NCBI GenBank assembly: GCA_035411425.1
Contig: DAONSX010000003.1
Coordinates: forward strand, 1 to 64,000
Length of the DNA stretch: 64,000 nt
From: TTA-H9 sp002071415
GTDB taxonomy: Bacteria > Bacteroidota > Bacteroidia > Bacteroidales > TTA-H9
Direction: 5' to 3'
Both the position numbers and the translations under genes were made by a program. Below, piece after piece: positions 17,914-26,803 of this stretch. Each line of letters opens with the position of its first letter. The first letter of the stretch is position 1. Below the pieces are notes generated by a model. That model made no database searches. It worked only from the letters and a program-made list of their open reading frames with translations, and was not told the origin of the DNA.

Positions 17914-18369
17914 ATGAATACTTTAAGTTATAAGACTATAAGTGCCAACAAACAAACTGTTAAAAAGGAATGGGTACTTATAGATGCTGAAAACCTGGTT
18001 GTAGGCCGATTGGCGTCGGAAGTTGCCAAAATCCTGAGAGGCAAGAACAAACCTTATTATACACCTCATGTAGATTGTGGTGATCACGTAGTTATCATCA
18101 ATGCCGAAAAGATAAGATTTACGGGGAAAAAAATGGATGATAAGAAATATGTGAGCTATAGTGGCTATCCTGGTGGACAAAGGTCAACTACACCCAAAAA
18201 ATTATTAAAACGCGTTCCCGAGCGGGTTATCGAAAATGCCATCAGAGGAATGCTTCCGAAAAACAGGCTTGGCAGAGAATTATTCCGCAATTTGCATGTT
18301 TATGCAGGTAGTTCTCATCCGCACCAGGCTCAATCACCCAAACAGATCAAAATCATAGAAGCCGAATAA
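17914..18369 (+). CDS. rplM: 50S ribosomal protein L13
   Basis: 151 residues starting MNTLSYKTISANKQTVKKEW, the standard Bacteroidota L13 N-terminus. Another ATG at 17902 is possible but would add MNSS, which is not family-like. Typical L13 motifs are VVGRLASEVAKILRGKNKPYYTPHVDCGD, SGYPGGQRS and RGMLPKNRLGRELFRNLHVYAG. It begins the L13-S9-S2-EF-Ts cluster; rpsI follows after 3 bases. Confidence 0.97.
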   Translation: MNTLSYKTISANKQTVKKEWVLIDAENLVVGRLASEVAKILRGKNKPYYTPHVDCGDHVVIINAEKIRFTGKKMDDKKYVSYSGYPGGQRSTTPKKLLKRVPERVIENAIRGMLPKNRLGRELFRNLHVYAGSSHPHQAQSPKQIKIIEAE

Positions 18370-18372
18370 AGT

Positions 18373-18759
18373 ATGGACGTCATCAACACATCAGGTAGAA
18401 GAAAGACCGCAATTGCCAGAATTTACATGTCGCAAGGCAATGGAAAAATTATGATAAATGGGCGAGAACTGAACGATTATTTCAAAACCAACGTTTTGAT
18501 TTACAAAGTACTACAACCTCTCGAACTCACCAATAATCAAGGCAAGTATGATATTCGGGTTAATTTGGAAGGAGGTGGTATAACAGGACAAGCCGAAGCC
18601 CTTAGGCTTGCCATTGCAAAAGCATTGGTAGAAATGAATGCCGAGTATCGCCCAATTCTTAAAGATAAAGGATTGTTGACCCGTGATCCTCGAATGGTGG
18701 AACGCAAAAAACCCGGGCGTCCAAAAGCCCGTAAGCGTTTCCAGTTTTCAAAACGATAA
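18373..18759 (+). CDS. rpsI: 30S ribosomal protein S9
   Basis: 128 residues with the S9 hallmarks INTSGRRKTAIARIYMSQGNGKI near the start, GGGITGQAEALRLAIAKAL, and the basic C-terminal tail ERKKPGRPKARKRFQFSKR, which reaches the P-site tRNA. It follows rplM by 3 bases and is surely co-transcribed with it. Confidence 0.98.
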   Translation: MDVINTSGRRKTAIARIYMSQGNGKIMINGRELNDYFKTNVLIYKVLQPLELTNNQGKYDIRVNLEGGGITGQAEALRLAIAKALVEMNAEYRPILKDKGLLTRDPRMVERKKPGRPKARKRFQFSKR

Positions 18760-18795
18760 TGTTATTTGTTACGGGGAAATTGTGTTTAGTATCCA

Positions 18796-18834
18796 AATCC
18801 CTGCGATTGCTTTGCAAAGCACTACTTAGGGATT
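18796..18834 (+). promoter_or_regulatory. Structured intergenic hairpin upstream of rpsB (possible S2 leader)
   Basis: AATCCCT (18796-18802) pairs with AGGGATT (18828-18834), enclosing an asymmetric internal loop and a self-complementary inner element GCTTTGCAAAGC (18809-18820). It lies about 40 bases upstream of rpsB and lacks a T-run, so it looks more like a regulatory leader or RNA-processing site than a terminator. Confidence 0.4.
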
Positions 18835-18873
18835 GATTTTAGTTGAAAGTAAACCATTAAATATCTAAATTTC

Positions 18874-19779
18874 ATGTCAAGAGTTACATTCGAAGAATTA
18901 TTAGAAGCCGGAGTGCATTTCGGGCATCTGCGTCGTAAATGGAATCCTAATATGGCTCCCTACATTTTTATGGAACGTAATGGGATTCATATCATCGACC
19001 TGTATAAAACCATTGCAAAACTCGAAGAAGCAACCGCCGCAGTGAAACAAATGGCTAAATCGGGCAAAAAGATACTTTTTATTTCCACAAAAAAACAAGC
19101 TAAAGAAATCGTAGCCGAACAGGCAAAACGAGTCAATATGCCTTATGTAGTCGAACGCTGGCCTGGCGGCATGCTCACCAATTTTGCCACCATTCGCAAG
19201 GCGGTTAAAAAAATGGCTGCCATCGACAAGCTGATGGAAACAGAGAATTTCCTTACCATGTCGAAACGCGAGCGCCTTCAAATTACCCGAGAAAGGGCAA
19301 AACTCGAAAAGAATCTTGGCTCCATCGCCGATCTAACCCGTCTCCCATCAGCCATCTTTGTCGTAGATATCCTCAAAGAACATATCGCTGTAGCTGAAGC
19401 CAGAAAATTAAACATTCCCATCATAGCTATGGTAGATACCAATTCAAACCCTAATCTGGTAGATTTCCCCATTCCAGCCAATGATGATGCTTCAAAATCG
19501 ATTCAACTGATCGTTAAAACCATAGCCGACGCTATAGAAGAAGGCCTCAATGAAAGAAGATTTGAAAAAGATCAGGTTGAACAGGAAATTGAAGAATCGT
19601 ATGATGAGACTGCCGAAAAGAAAAAATTAGAACTCGATACTTCCTTGGAGGAAGAAGAACTTGTAGCCAGAAACAAACTTCACAAGGGGACTCCAGCCGG
19701 TGAAGATGAAGAAGCTTCAACCACCAAGCGTCCACGAAAAATTATCTCGAAAAGTTCAAGATCTGACTCGCATAGATAA
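18874..19779 (+). CDS. rpsB: 30S ribosomal protein S2
   Basis: 301 residues. The core is clear: TFEELLEAGVHFGHLRRKWNPNM, ERWPGGMLTNFATIRKAVKKM, and IPIIAMVDTNSNPNLVDFPIPANDDASKSI. After about residue 225 there is a charged tail of about 75 residues, first acidic (EQEIEESYDETAEKKK), then basic at the end (KRPRKIISKSSRSD). Such C-terminal extensions are common on Bacteroidota S2. tsf follows 36 bases downstream, as is usual. Confidence 0.97.
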   Translation: MSRVTFEELLEAGVHFGHLRRKWNPNMAPYIFMERNGIHIIDLYKTIAKLEEATAAVKQMAKSGKKILFISTKKQAKEIVAEQAKRVNMPYVVERWPGGMLTNFATIRKAVKKMAAIDKLMETENFLTMSKRERLQITRERAKLEKNLGSIADLTRLPSAIFVVDILKEHIAVAEARKLNIPIIAMVDTNSNPNLVDFPIPANDDASKSIQLIVKTIADAIEEGLNERRFEKDQVEQEIEESYDETAEKKKLELDTSLEEEELVARNKLHKGTPAGEDEEASTTKRPRKIISKSSRSDSHR

Positions 19780-19815
19780 TTTCTCAAGAAAGAAAATAAT
19801 TCAAACCAATTAATT

Positions 19816-20649
19816 ATGCCAATATCTGCTTCAGATGTTAACAAACTGCGCCAGATAACAGGTGCAGGAATTATGGACTGCAAACATGCACTCGAAGAAT
19901 CGAATGGCGATTTCGATCAAGCCATTGATATTTTACGAAAAAAAGGACAAAAGATAGCCAATAAAAGAGCCGACCGCGATACTTCAGAAGGCATGGTAAA
20001 GGCAGCCACAAATCCAGAAAAGACTTATGGCGCCATCATTATGGTGAATTGTGAAACCGACTTCGTGGCTTCAAATTCCGAATTTACACAGTTGGTAAAA
20101 AAACTCATGGATAAAATTATCGAGAAAAAACCCAAATCACTCGATGAAGCCCGGAATCTAAAACTCGACGATCGGACTTTCGATGACCACTTAACCGAAC
20201 TCATAGGAAAAACAGGCGAAAAAATGGAGTTCTCCATTTTTCAATATATCGAAGCCCCTCTGGTAGATGCTTACAACCATCATAACAACCGTCTGGCAAC
20301 CATTGTAGGATTCAATAAAAATGACAGAGAAGAATTCGCTACCATTGCTCATGAGGTGGCTATGCAAATTGCAGCAATGAACCCTATTGCCATCGATAAA
20401 GATGACGTAGATCCAAAAATTATCGAACATGAAATGGAAATTGGTCGCGAACAGGCTCGTACCGAAGGAAAAGCCGAAAATATGCTCGATAAGATTGCCG
20501 AGGGAAAAATCAATCGCTTCTTCAAAGAAAGTACTTTGCTAAATCAGGATTTCGTTTCTGATCAAAAGAAAACAGTTGGCCAATACATCAGTGAGTTCGA
20601 TAAAGAACTAAAGGTCACAAAATTTTATCGCCTCATTTTAGGCGAATAA
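19816..20649 (+). CDS. tsf: Translation elongation factor Ts
   Basis: 277 residues. The N-terminal UBA-like domain is ISASDVNKLRQITGAGIMDCKHAL, and the EF-Tu contact segment MVNCETDFVASNSEF carries the conserved TDF. EF-Ts exchanges nucleotide on EF-Tu. It is co-transcribed with rpsB and ends at a strong terminator (20669-20706). Confidence 0.98.
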   Translation: MPISASDVNKLRQITGAGIMDCKHALEESNGDFDQAIDILRKKGQKIANKRADRDTSEGMVKAATNPEKTYGAIIMVNCETDFVASNSEFTQLVKKLMDKIIEKKPKSLDEARNLKLDDRTFDDHLTELIGKTGEKMEFSIFQYIEAPLVDAYNHHNNRLATIVGFNKNDREEFATIAHEVAMQIAAMNPIAIDKDDVDPKIIEHEMEIGREQARTEGKAENMLDKIAEGKINRFFKESTLLNQDFVSDQKKTVGQYISEFDKELKVTKFYRLILGE

Positions 20650-20978
20650 ATCATCCTATTTTTTGTCCAAAAAGCGGGTCTCACATTGCTGAAATCCGCT
20701 TTTTTATTTAAATTTGGATACTTTCCCAGATCATTTTCTGTAACATGATCGATTCAGAATATCCTTAATTTATAACAAAATTTATAACAAACGAGTACAA
20801 TTCTCTCTATATTCTACTTTATGGCTAATTTCAGTATTTCAGTATTTATTAGCTTGAAATAGATTCCCTATCTTTCGACTTGCTGTGTTATAAATTCCAG
20901 CTGAATTCATACTCACCGAGATGTATCAGAATTGTACCGAAAGAAATTCTCTGTTCTCTTTGACTTAGTTCGACGTAA
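20650..20978. other. Intergenic region after tsf
   Basis: About 330 bases with the tsf terminator at its start and the presumed promoter of the efflux operon at its end (TTTG 20960-20963, then TAATATTG 20985-20992). Nothing else is recognisable. Confidence 0.55.
20669..20706 (+). terminator. Terminator of the rpsB-tsf operon
   Basis: AAAAAGCGGGT pairs with ATCCGCTTTTT, an 11-bp stem with one G-U pair and a 14-base loop, ending in a T-run. Confidence 0.85.
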
Positions 20979-21011
20979 ATGAGTAATATTGCAATTCGAA
21001 AATCAAACGAG

Positions 21012-22301
21012 ATGTTGAAAAAGAACAAAAAAATCATCGCTATTAGTGGGGGAGTGGTGTTGATATTGCTCATTATTTTGATTTCCACTCGGAATAAACC
21101 TGCCGACAAGGAATTGATCGTAAAAGTGCAAAGAGGTCCTTTTAAGATTACGGTGACAACTACCGGGGAGCTTGAAGCCAAGCATTCGGAAAAAATCCTA
21201 GGTCCTGATGGATTAAATGAAGTAGGGATATGGCGAACCACTATCGAAGATATTATTCCCGACGGGTCGATAGTAGATTCTGGTCAATATGTAGCCAGGC
21301 TTGATCAAACCGAAATCAGCAATAAGATAAAAGATATGGAGACCGAGCTTGAAAAACTCGAGACTCAGGTGATAAAAACTCGAATAGATACATCTATCGA
21401 AATGCGTGCTGCAAGGGACGAGTTGATTAATTTAAAATATGCTCTCGAAGAAAGAAGGATTATTCTCGAACAATCGGCCTACGAACCGCCGGCAACCATC
21501 CGTCAGGCAGAAATCAATCTCGAGAAAGCCGAAAGAGCTTACGAACAAGCCATAAAGAATTATCAGCTCAAATTGGATAAGAATCGTGCCAACATGCAGG
21601 ATGTACAGGCTTCATATCTTCAAGCTAAACGCCGGCTCGAGAATTTACTCAAAGTTAGAGAAGGCTTTGTGGTAAAGGCACCCAAAAGCGGTATGCTGAT
21701 TTACCGCCGCAACTGGGATGGTAAAAAAATGGGTGTGGGCGCTCAAATCAGTACATGGGACAACATTGTGGCCACCCTTCCCGATCTCACAAAAATGATT
21801 TCAAAAACTTACGTCAACGAAATCGATATCTCGAAAGTTAAAACCAGCCAAAAAGCCGAAATTAGCATAGATGCCTTCCCCAATAAAAAACTCACGGGCC
21901 TAGTTGACGAAGTAGCCAATATTGGCGAGCAGATACAGGGATCAAATGCCAAAGTTTTCGAAGTAGTGATTAATGTAAATGAATTCGACAGCATATTGCG
22001 TCCTGCCATGACAACCAAAAACGTTATAATAACCAGAGAATTTCAGAATGTATTGTATTTGCCTATAGAGGCTGTTCATACAGAGGGGAAAGTTACCTTT
22101 GTATATAAAGACAATAAAAAAGTCGAAATTTCTACAGGCGAAAGCAACGAAAATTATATCATCGTAAAAAATGGGCTAAAAGAAGGGGATGCAGTTTACA
22201 TCAGCATTCCCAAAGAGACTGATCACTGGCCTGTTGCCCGCTTGAGCAAGAGTGAATCCACAGATAAGCCGAAGGATGGAAGGGACAAATCAAATGGATA
22301 A
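21012..22301 (+). CDS. Periplasmic adaptor (membrane fusion) protein of a tripartite efflux system
   Basis: 429 residues from the ATG at 21012. An upstream ATG at 20979 is in frame, but a promoter-like TTTG-21-TAATATTG overlaps it. There is one N-terminal membrane anchor (IIAISGGVVLILLIILIS). A lipoyl/barrel-sandwich half follows, then a coiled-coil hairpin (about residues 105-225, with many EINLEKAERAYEQAIKN-type heptads), then beta-barrel and membrane-proximal domains. It is of the MacA/HlyD family and should bridge the inner-membrane permease and the TolC-like protein encoded next. Its stop overlaps the permease start by 8 bases. Confidence 0.88.
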   Translation: MLKKNKKIIAISGGVVLILLIILISTRNKPADKELIVKVQRGPFKITVTTTGELEAKHSEKILGPDGLNEVGIWRTTIEDIIPDGSIVDSGQYVARLDQTEISNKIKDMETELEKLETQVIKTRIDTSIEMRAARDELINLKYALEERRIILEQSAYEPPATIRQAEINLEKAERAYEQAIKNYQLKLDKNRANMQDVQASYLQAKRRLENLLKVREGFVVKAPKSGMLIYRRNWDGKKMGVGAQISTWDNIVATLPDLTKMISKTYVNEIDISKVKTSQKAEISIDAFPNKKLTGLVDEVANIGEQIQGSNAKVFEVVINVNEFDSILRPAMTTKNVIITREFQNVLYLPIEAVHTEGKVTFVYKDNKKVEISTGESNENYIIVKNGLKEGDAVYISIPKETDHWPVARLSKSESTDKPKDGRDKSNG

Positions 22302-23670
22302 GAAAAGTCATTCCCAGCCAGGAATCAAATACATTCACATTTTACGGATTGCAGGTGACGCCCTGATGGTAAACAAAACCAGAACTCTGCTTACTGCGCT
22401 GGGGATTATCTTTGGTGTTGCCGCCGTCATCGCAATGATGGCTGTGGGCAATGGAGCGCGTAAAGAAATTCTGGATCAAATGAAATTAGTTGGGGTCAAC
22501 AATATCATCATTACACCCAAATCGGATATTACACAGAAAAACGAAGAAGAAGCAGAACAAAGCAAGAATCTCAAGAAAGGATTTTCAGCAGGATTATCAA
22601 TGAGTGATGCCGAAGGAATCAAGAAAATAATTCCTGGAGTGATTACGGTAAGTCCTGAAGTAACCTATGAAGTAATGGGAATTCATGAAGGCATAGGAAG
22701 AACATTGAAGATCAGTGGAGTAATACCTGATTTTTTCAATACGTTTGGATTGAAGCTCGAAAATGGCGTAATTTTTTCGGAAAAGGAAATGGAACAATCT
22801 TCACCTGTTTGCGTAATAGGTTCTGAAATTAGGGCTAAGATTTTCCCCAATAAAGATCCCTTGGGACAATATATAAAATGTAGCGGTATATGGTTGAAGG
22901 TGATAGGTGTATTAGAATACAGGCCGGTTTCAGAAAAAAGTTCAGAAAGTCTGGGCATCAGCAATTATAATCAACATGTATATGCTCCCATCAAAACCGT
23001 ATTGAACCGAATAAAAGATCGCTCGCTCATTACCTCCAAACTTTTAAGCGGAGCAAATGTTTACAATGGAGGTGATTTTGTAGTTATCGAAAGTTCAAGC
23101 GGAGCAAAAGCAGCTTCCTTTAACCAATTAGATAAAATTGTAGTTCAGGTAAAGGAAAGCAGCATGTTAAGCACGAGTAGTGAAATCATCAAGCGGATGC
23201 TTCTGCGTAAACATAATGAAATCGAAGACTTCGAGGTAATCATACCCGAATTGCTTCTCAAACAGGAACAACGAACCAAAGATATCTTCAACATTGTATT
23301 GGGAGCCATAGCGAGTATTTCATTAATCGTTGGTGGAATAGGCATTATGAACATCATGCTGGCTTCGGTTCTGGAACGTATCAAAGAGATTGGCGTAAGG
23401 CAGGCTATTGGAGCTCGCAGGCAAGACATTGTACTGCAATTTCTTTCCGAAGCTACTTTGATCAGCATAGCAGGTGGTTTCATAGGAATCATTCTGGGCT
23501 TTATTTTATCGAAAGTCATCATGAAACTGGCAGGAATTCTGACGATTATATCACCTTGGAGCATCATTATTTCTTTTGGGGTATCGGCTGCCGTAGGGAT
23601 CATCTTCGGATATATGCCGGCACGAAAGGCTGCTTTACAAGATCCGGTAACTTCACTCAGATATGAATAA
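22294..23670 (+). CDS. MacB-like ABC transporter permease (FtsX family), without ATPase domain
   Basis: 458 residues from the ATG at 22294; a GTG at 22252 is less likely. The first membrane segment is followed by a MacB periplasmic core domain (about residues 45-290), then three membrane helices at the C-terminus (VLGAIASISLIVGGIGIMNIM, LISIAGGFIGIILGFILS, IISFGVSAAVGIIFGYMPARKAALQDPV). The sequence MLASVLERIKEIGVRQAIGARRQDIVLQFL is the cytoplasmic coupling helix typical of FtsX/MacB. There is no Walker A or B, so it needs a separate ATPase, and none is encoded in this operon. Confidence 0.88.
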   Translation: MDKKSHSQPGIKYIHILRIAGDALMVNKTRTLLTALGIIFGVAAVIAMMAVGNGARKEILDQMKLVGVNNIIITPKSDITQKNEEEAEQSKNLKKGFSAGLSMSDAEGIKKIIPGVITVSPEVTYEVMGIHEGIGRTLKISGVIPDFFNTFGLKLENGVIFSEKEMEQSSPVCVIGSEIRAKIFPNKDPLGQYIKCSGIWLKVIGVLEYRPVSEKSSESLGISNYNQHVYAPIKTVLNRIKDRSLITSKLLSGANVYNGGDFVVIESSSGAKAASFNQLDKIVVQVKESSMLSTSSEIIKRMLLRKHNEIEDFEVIIPELLLKQEQRTKDIFNIVLGAIASISLIVGGIGIMNIMLASVLERIKEIGVRQAIGARRQDIVLQFLSEATLISIAGGFIGIILGFILSKVIMKLAGILTIISPWSIIISFGVSAAVGIIFGYMPARKAALQDPVTSLRYE

Positions 23671-25168
23671 TATCATCATGCGAAAAATTATTTATTTGAT
23701 TTTCACCATTTTGATGGGATCATTAGACATCTTACATGTGCATTCTCAGGGCAATGTAGTGAGATTAAGCCTCGAAGAAGTAATTCAAACTGCTTCGGAG
23801 CAGTCTCCCGATGCTTTAATGGCTCGACATCGCTTTCTGAGTAGTTATTGGGAATATCGGTCCTATCTGGCCCAGTTCAAGCCCAAACTTAGTTTATCGG
23901 CTACAATTCCCAGTTTAACTAAATCTATGAATTCCTATACTCTTCCGGACGGTACAGAAACTTTTGTTCATCAACAATATACCAGTTATACAGGTACTTT
24001 ATCGCTTTCTCAGGTAATTGGTTTCAGCGGTGGAAGTATCTATATACAAAGTGGTTTACAACGTCTTAGAAACAATCTCGATTCGGCAGGACTTTCATCC
24101 TGGCTTTCTCATCCAGTAACCATCGGATTGAGGCAACCCATTTATAACTTCAACTCTTATAAATGGCAGAGACGTATCGATCCTATCCGCTATCTCGAAG
24201 CCACACGAAGGTATATAGAAGACATGGAACAAATCTCGATAACAGTTACCAGATTATTCTTCAATCTTATCATTGCTGAAGGCCAATTGCAGATTTCAAG
24301 GATTAATGAAGCCAATTACGATACATTATACAGAATAGCTCGAGGGAGATTCAATATGGGAACCATTGCCGAAAACGAGCTCTTGCAACTGGAACTAAAT
24401 CTTCTAAAATCGAGAGCCGATGCTGAAAATGCTCGTCTGGACGTTGAAAACAGCGAATTTATACTAAAGAGTTATTTACGCTTGAAGGGTCAGGAAAAAA
24501 TTCAACTCATTCCTCCCTCTATTCCTAATCAAGGCAGTGTATCTGTTTCAGATGCTATTGAATATGCTCGAGAAAACAGGGCGACGGCTCTGGAATTCGA
24601 AAGACGAATCCTTGAAGCTCGCCGCGACCTCGATCAGGCAAAACACGAAGGAAGATTTCAGGCTAATCTTTCTATTGACTATGGATTGTCGAAGAACGGG
24701 CCAAACCTGTCGGAAGTTTATAAAAACTTGGATGACATGCAGCAGCTTAGCTTTGGAGTTTATGTTCCCATATTGGATTGGGGCCAGGCCAAGGGAAGAA
24801 TAAAAATGGCCGAATCGAATAATGAACTCGTAAAAACCGCAGTTGAACAGGAAAGCATTGATTTTGAACAGGAAGTGTATCTGGCCGTCATGCAATACAA
24901 CATGCAGAAAAATCAAATGGAAATTGCTGCCAAGTCCGACACTGTGGCTGATAAAAGCTATCAGGTAGCCAAGGCACGCTATCTCATCGGGAAAATTAGC
25001 ATCACCGACCTCAACATAGCTCAAAGTGAAAAAGACCTGGCTCGGATGAACTTTCTAAGAGCCTTGCAACGTTATTGGAATAGTTATTACACCATTCGCA
25101 AGCTCACTCACTTCGATTTTACCAATAATCTACCCATTCGGGTGGACTTGAACAAAATTATAGAATAG
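23663..25168 (+). CDS. TolC-like outer membrane efflux protein
   Basis: 501 residues. A signal peptide (RKIIYLIFTILMGSLDILHVHSQ) is followed by VVRLSLEEVIQTASEQSPDALMARH, the usual start of the TolC / outer membrane efflux domain. Two long helical regions repeat (NLLKSRADAENARLDVENSEF and ERRILEARRDLDQAKHEGRF), with LSFGVYVPILDWGQAKGRI as the beta-strand signature of the second repeat. It overlaps the permease stop by 8 bases, completing an adaptor-permease-channel operon. Confidence 0.9.
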   Translation: MNNIIMRKIIYLIFTILMGSLDILHVHSQGNVVRLSLEEVIQTASEQSPDALMARHRFLSSYWEYRSYLAQFKPKLSLSATIPSLTKSMNSYTLPDGTETFVHQQYTSYTGTLSLSQVIGFSGGSIYIQSGLQRLRNNLDSAGLSSWLSHPVTIGLRQPIYNFNSYKWQRRIDPIRYLEATRRYIEDMEQISITVTRLFFNLIIAEGQLQISRINEANYDTLYRIARGRFNMGTIAENELLQLELNLLKSRADAENARLDVENSEFILKSYLRLKGQEKIQLIPPSIPNQGSVSVSDAIEYARENRATALEFERRILEARRDLDQAKHEGRFQANLSIDYGLSKNGPNLSEVYKNLDDMQQLSFGVYVPILDWGQAKGRIKMAESNNELVKTAVEQESIDFEQEVYLAVMQYNMQKNQMEIAAKSDTVADKSYQVAKARYLIGKISITDLNIAQSEKDLARMNFLRALQRYWNSYYTIRKLTHFDFTNNLPIRVDLNKIIE

Positions 25169-25259
25169 ATTGGAATCAGCAACTAAAGTGTGATATACTT
25201 GGTTAACACCATTAACAATAAATCAATAAACATTTCAATAACTTAAAATTAAATCGATT

Positions 25260-25895
25260 ATGTCAGTTTTAGTAGGGAAAAAAGCCCCATTATTTTATGC
25301 AGATGCAGTCATAAATGGGAGTCAGTTCGTCGAAAAATTTTCGCTCGAACAGTACATTGGTAAAAAGTATGTCGTCTTTTTCTTCTATCCAATGGATTTT
25401 ACCTTTGTTTGTCCAACCGAAATTCTTGCATTTCAAGAAAAACTGAAGGAATTCGAAGATCGTAACTGCGCTGTAATAGGATGCTCGGTCGATTCGAAAT
25501 TTTCACATTGGGCATGGTTGAACACACCGAAAGAAAAAGGCGGAATACAGGGTGTAACCTTTCCTTTGGTTTCCGATTTCTCGAAGACTATTTCTGAAAA
25601 TTATGATGTTTTGGCTGGTTATTATGATTATGATGTCGAAGACGAAGTTTCGACATTTATTGGAGAACCCGTTGCTTATCGCGGTCTCTTCCTCATCGAT
25701 AAACAGGGCATCGTAAGGCATCAGATTGTCAATGATACGCCTTTGGGGCGCAATGTTGACGAAGCAATTCGCATGGTCGATGCTCTCCAATTTTACGAAG
25801 AACATGGAGAGGTTTGTCCCGCCAACTGGCACAAAGGAGAGGAAGGAATAAAAGCAACTAAAGAAGGAATAGCAGAATATTTGAGTAAACACTAG
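25260..25895 (+). CDS. 2-Cys peroxiredoxin (AhpC/Prx1 type)
   Basis: 211 residues. The peroxidatic cysteine is in FYPMDFTFVCPTEILAFQ (about residue 51) and the resolving cysteine in HGEVCPANWHKGEEGI (about residue 182). It should reduce hydrogen and organic peroxides in the cytoplasm. The length and the GEVCP motif fit the Prx1/AhpC subfamily. No ahpF neighbour is present, so thioredoxin is the likely reductant. It is probably monocistronic. Confidence 0.95.
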   Translation: MSVLVGKKAPLFYADAVINGSQFVEKFSLEQYIGKKYVVFFFYPMDFTFVCPTEILAFQEKLKEFEDRNCAVIGCSVDSKFSHWAWLNTPKEKGGIQGVTFPLVSDFSKTISENYDVLAGYYDYDVEDEVSTFIGEPVAYRGLFLIDKQGIVRHQIVNDTPLGRNVDEAIRMVDALQFYEEHGEVCPANWHKGEEGIKATKEGIAEYLSKH

Positions 25896-26019
25896 CCTTT
25901 GCTTCATTTCCTAAAAAGCAGGTGATACACATTCATGGAGACTCCATATCTTTATGGACAGTTGATGCAACCTGATTTTTTTTCAGAAAGTTTTCTTGAA
26001 AACTTTATCGTTGCCTTGT

Positions 26020-26048
26020 GAGTTGAAAAATTGTTTGTATTTTTGCAC
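26020..26048 (+). promoter_or_regulatory. rplS promoter
   Basis: TTG near 26015-26017 is followed by about 19 bases and then TATTTTTG (ending at about 26045) and CAC. This fits the Bacteroidota consensus and lies about 35 bases before the rplS start. Confidence 0.65.
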
Positions 26049-26081
26049 TCCTTTTTTAATGAAAGAAATTTTTTTAACATC

Positions 26082-26435
26082 ATGAATAAGCCTGAGTTAG
26101 TAAAATACGTCGAATCGCTCGAGGAGTTCAAACAATTCCCTGAATTCAAGGCGGGAGATACCATCACTGTTGATTATACCATCAAAGAAGGAAACAAAAC
26201 CCGTACGCAGAGGTTTACGGGCATTGTTTTGCAAATAAAAGGCACAGGCAATACAAAAACTTTTACCGTACGGAAAATTTCAGGTAACATAGGTGTGGAG
26301 CGCATTTTCCCCTTCGCTTCTCCCAATATCGAACGTATAGAAGTCAACAAAAGAGGAGCTGTTCGACGCGCCAGAATTTTCTATTTGAGAAAACTTCGTG
26401 GCAAAAAAGCAAAAATCAAAGAAAAGCGTTCTTGA
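26082..26435 (+). CDS. rplS: 50S ribosomal protein L19
   Basis: 117 residues from the ATG at 26082 ([12 protein letters not shown]). The open frame upstream is excluded because the promoter lies in it. L19 motifs are [48 protein letters not shown] and [20 protein letters not shown]. It is at the 30S-50S interface. It is monocistronic with a terminator at 26473-26497. Confidence 0.97.
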   Translation: MNKPELVKYVESLEEFKQFPEFKAGDTITVDYTIKEGNKTRTQRFTGIVLQIKGTGNTKTFTVRKISGNIGVERIFPFASPNIERIEVNKRGAVRRARIFYLRKLRGKKAKIKEKRS

Positions 26436-26472
26436 TGCTTGCTTCCAAATTTGCACCTAATGCATAATATAC

Positions 26473-26497
26473 GGGCCTTCCCAAAGGTCCTTTTTTA
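26473..26497 (+). terminator. rplS terminator
   Basis: GGGCCTT pairs with AAGGTCC (one G-U pair) around a CCCA loop, followed by TTTTTTATTTT. Confidence 0.85.
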
Positions 26498-26680
26498 TTT
26501 TATCCTATAAATTCGAAGACGGATCGTTTTTTATTTGCCATCAGCCTTCAGTTTATTAGATATAATGGCAAGGGGCATTCCCTTTCGCTGATTTACACAC
26601 TTTTCAAATTACAAAATATAAATTACAAATTACAATATCTCCTTTCCTCCTTTATATACTTTTAACTTTCTTCTCTCCAA

Positions 26681-26720
26681 CCAGCATCCTCCAGTCTCCT
26701 CCAGCATCCTCCAGTCTCCT
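26681..26720. repeat. 20-bp tandem duplication
   Basis: CCAGCATCCTCCAGTCTCCT occurs twice head to tail, then degenerates into CGTCTCCT-type units. The tract is nearly free of G on the plus strand. Confidence 0.8.
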
Positions 26721-26803
26721 CGTCTCCTCGTCCCCCCTCTTCTATTTTACTCAAAATCATTTCAAGAATTATCACTAATTTCATTGCCCGATATTTTAAT
26801 GAA

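Larger units (their letters stand above)
26436..26803. other. Intergenic region with a G-poor tandem repeat
   Basis: About 370 bases with no gene. It holds the rplS terminator, a stretch of repeated AAATTACAAA-like words (about 26605-26635), and a G-poor, C/T-rich region with a perfect 20-bp tandem duplication at 26681-26720. Confidence 0.6.

Noticed and set aside
23145..23603. 152-residue open frame antisense to the MacB-like permease
   Set aside because: A hydrophobic mirror of the permease coding strand, not a real gene.
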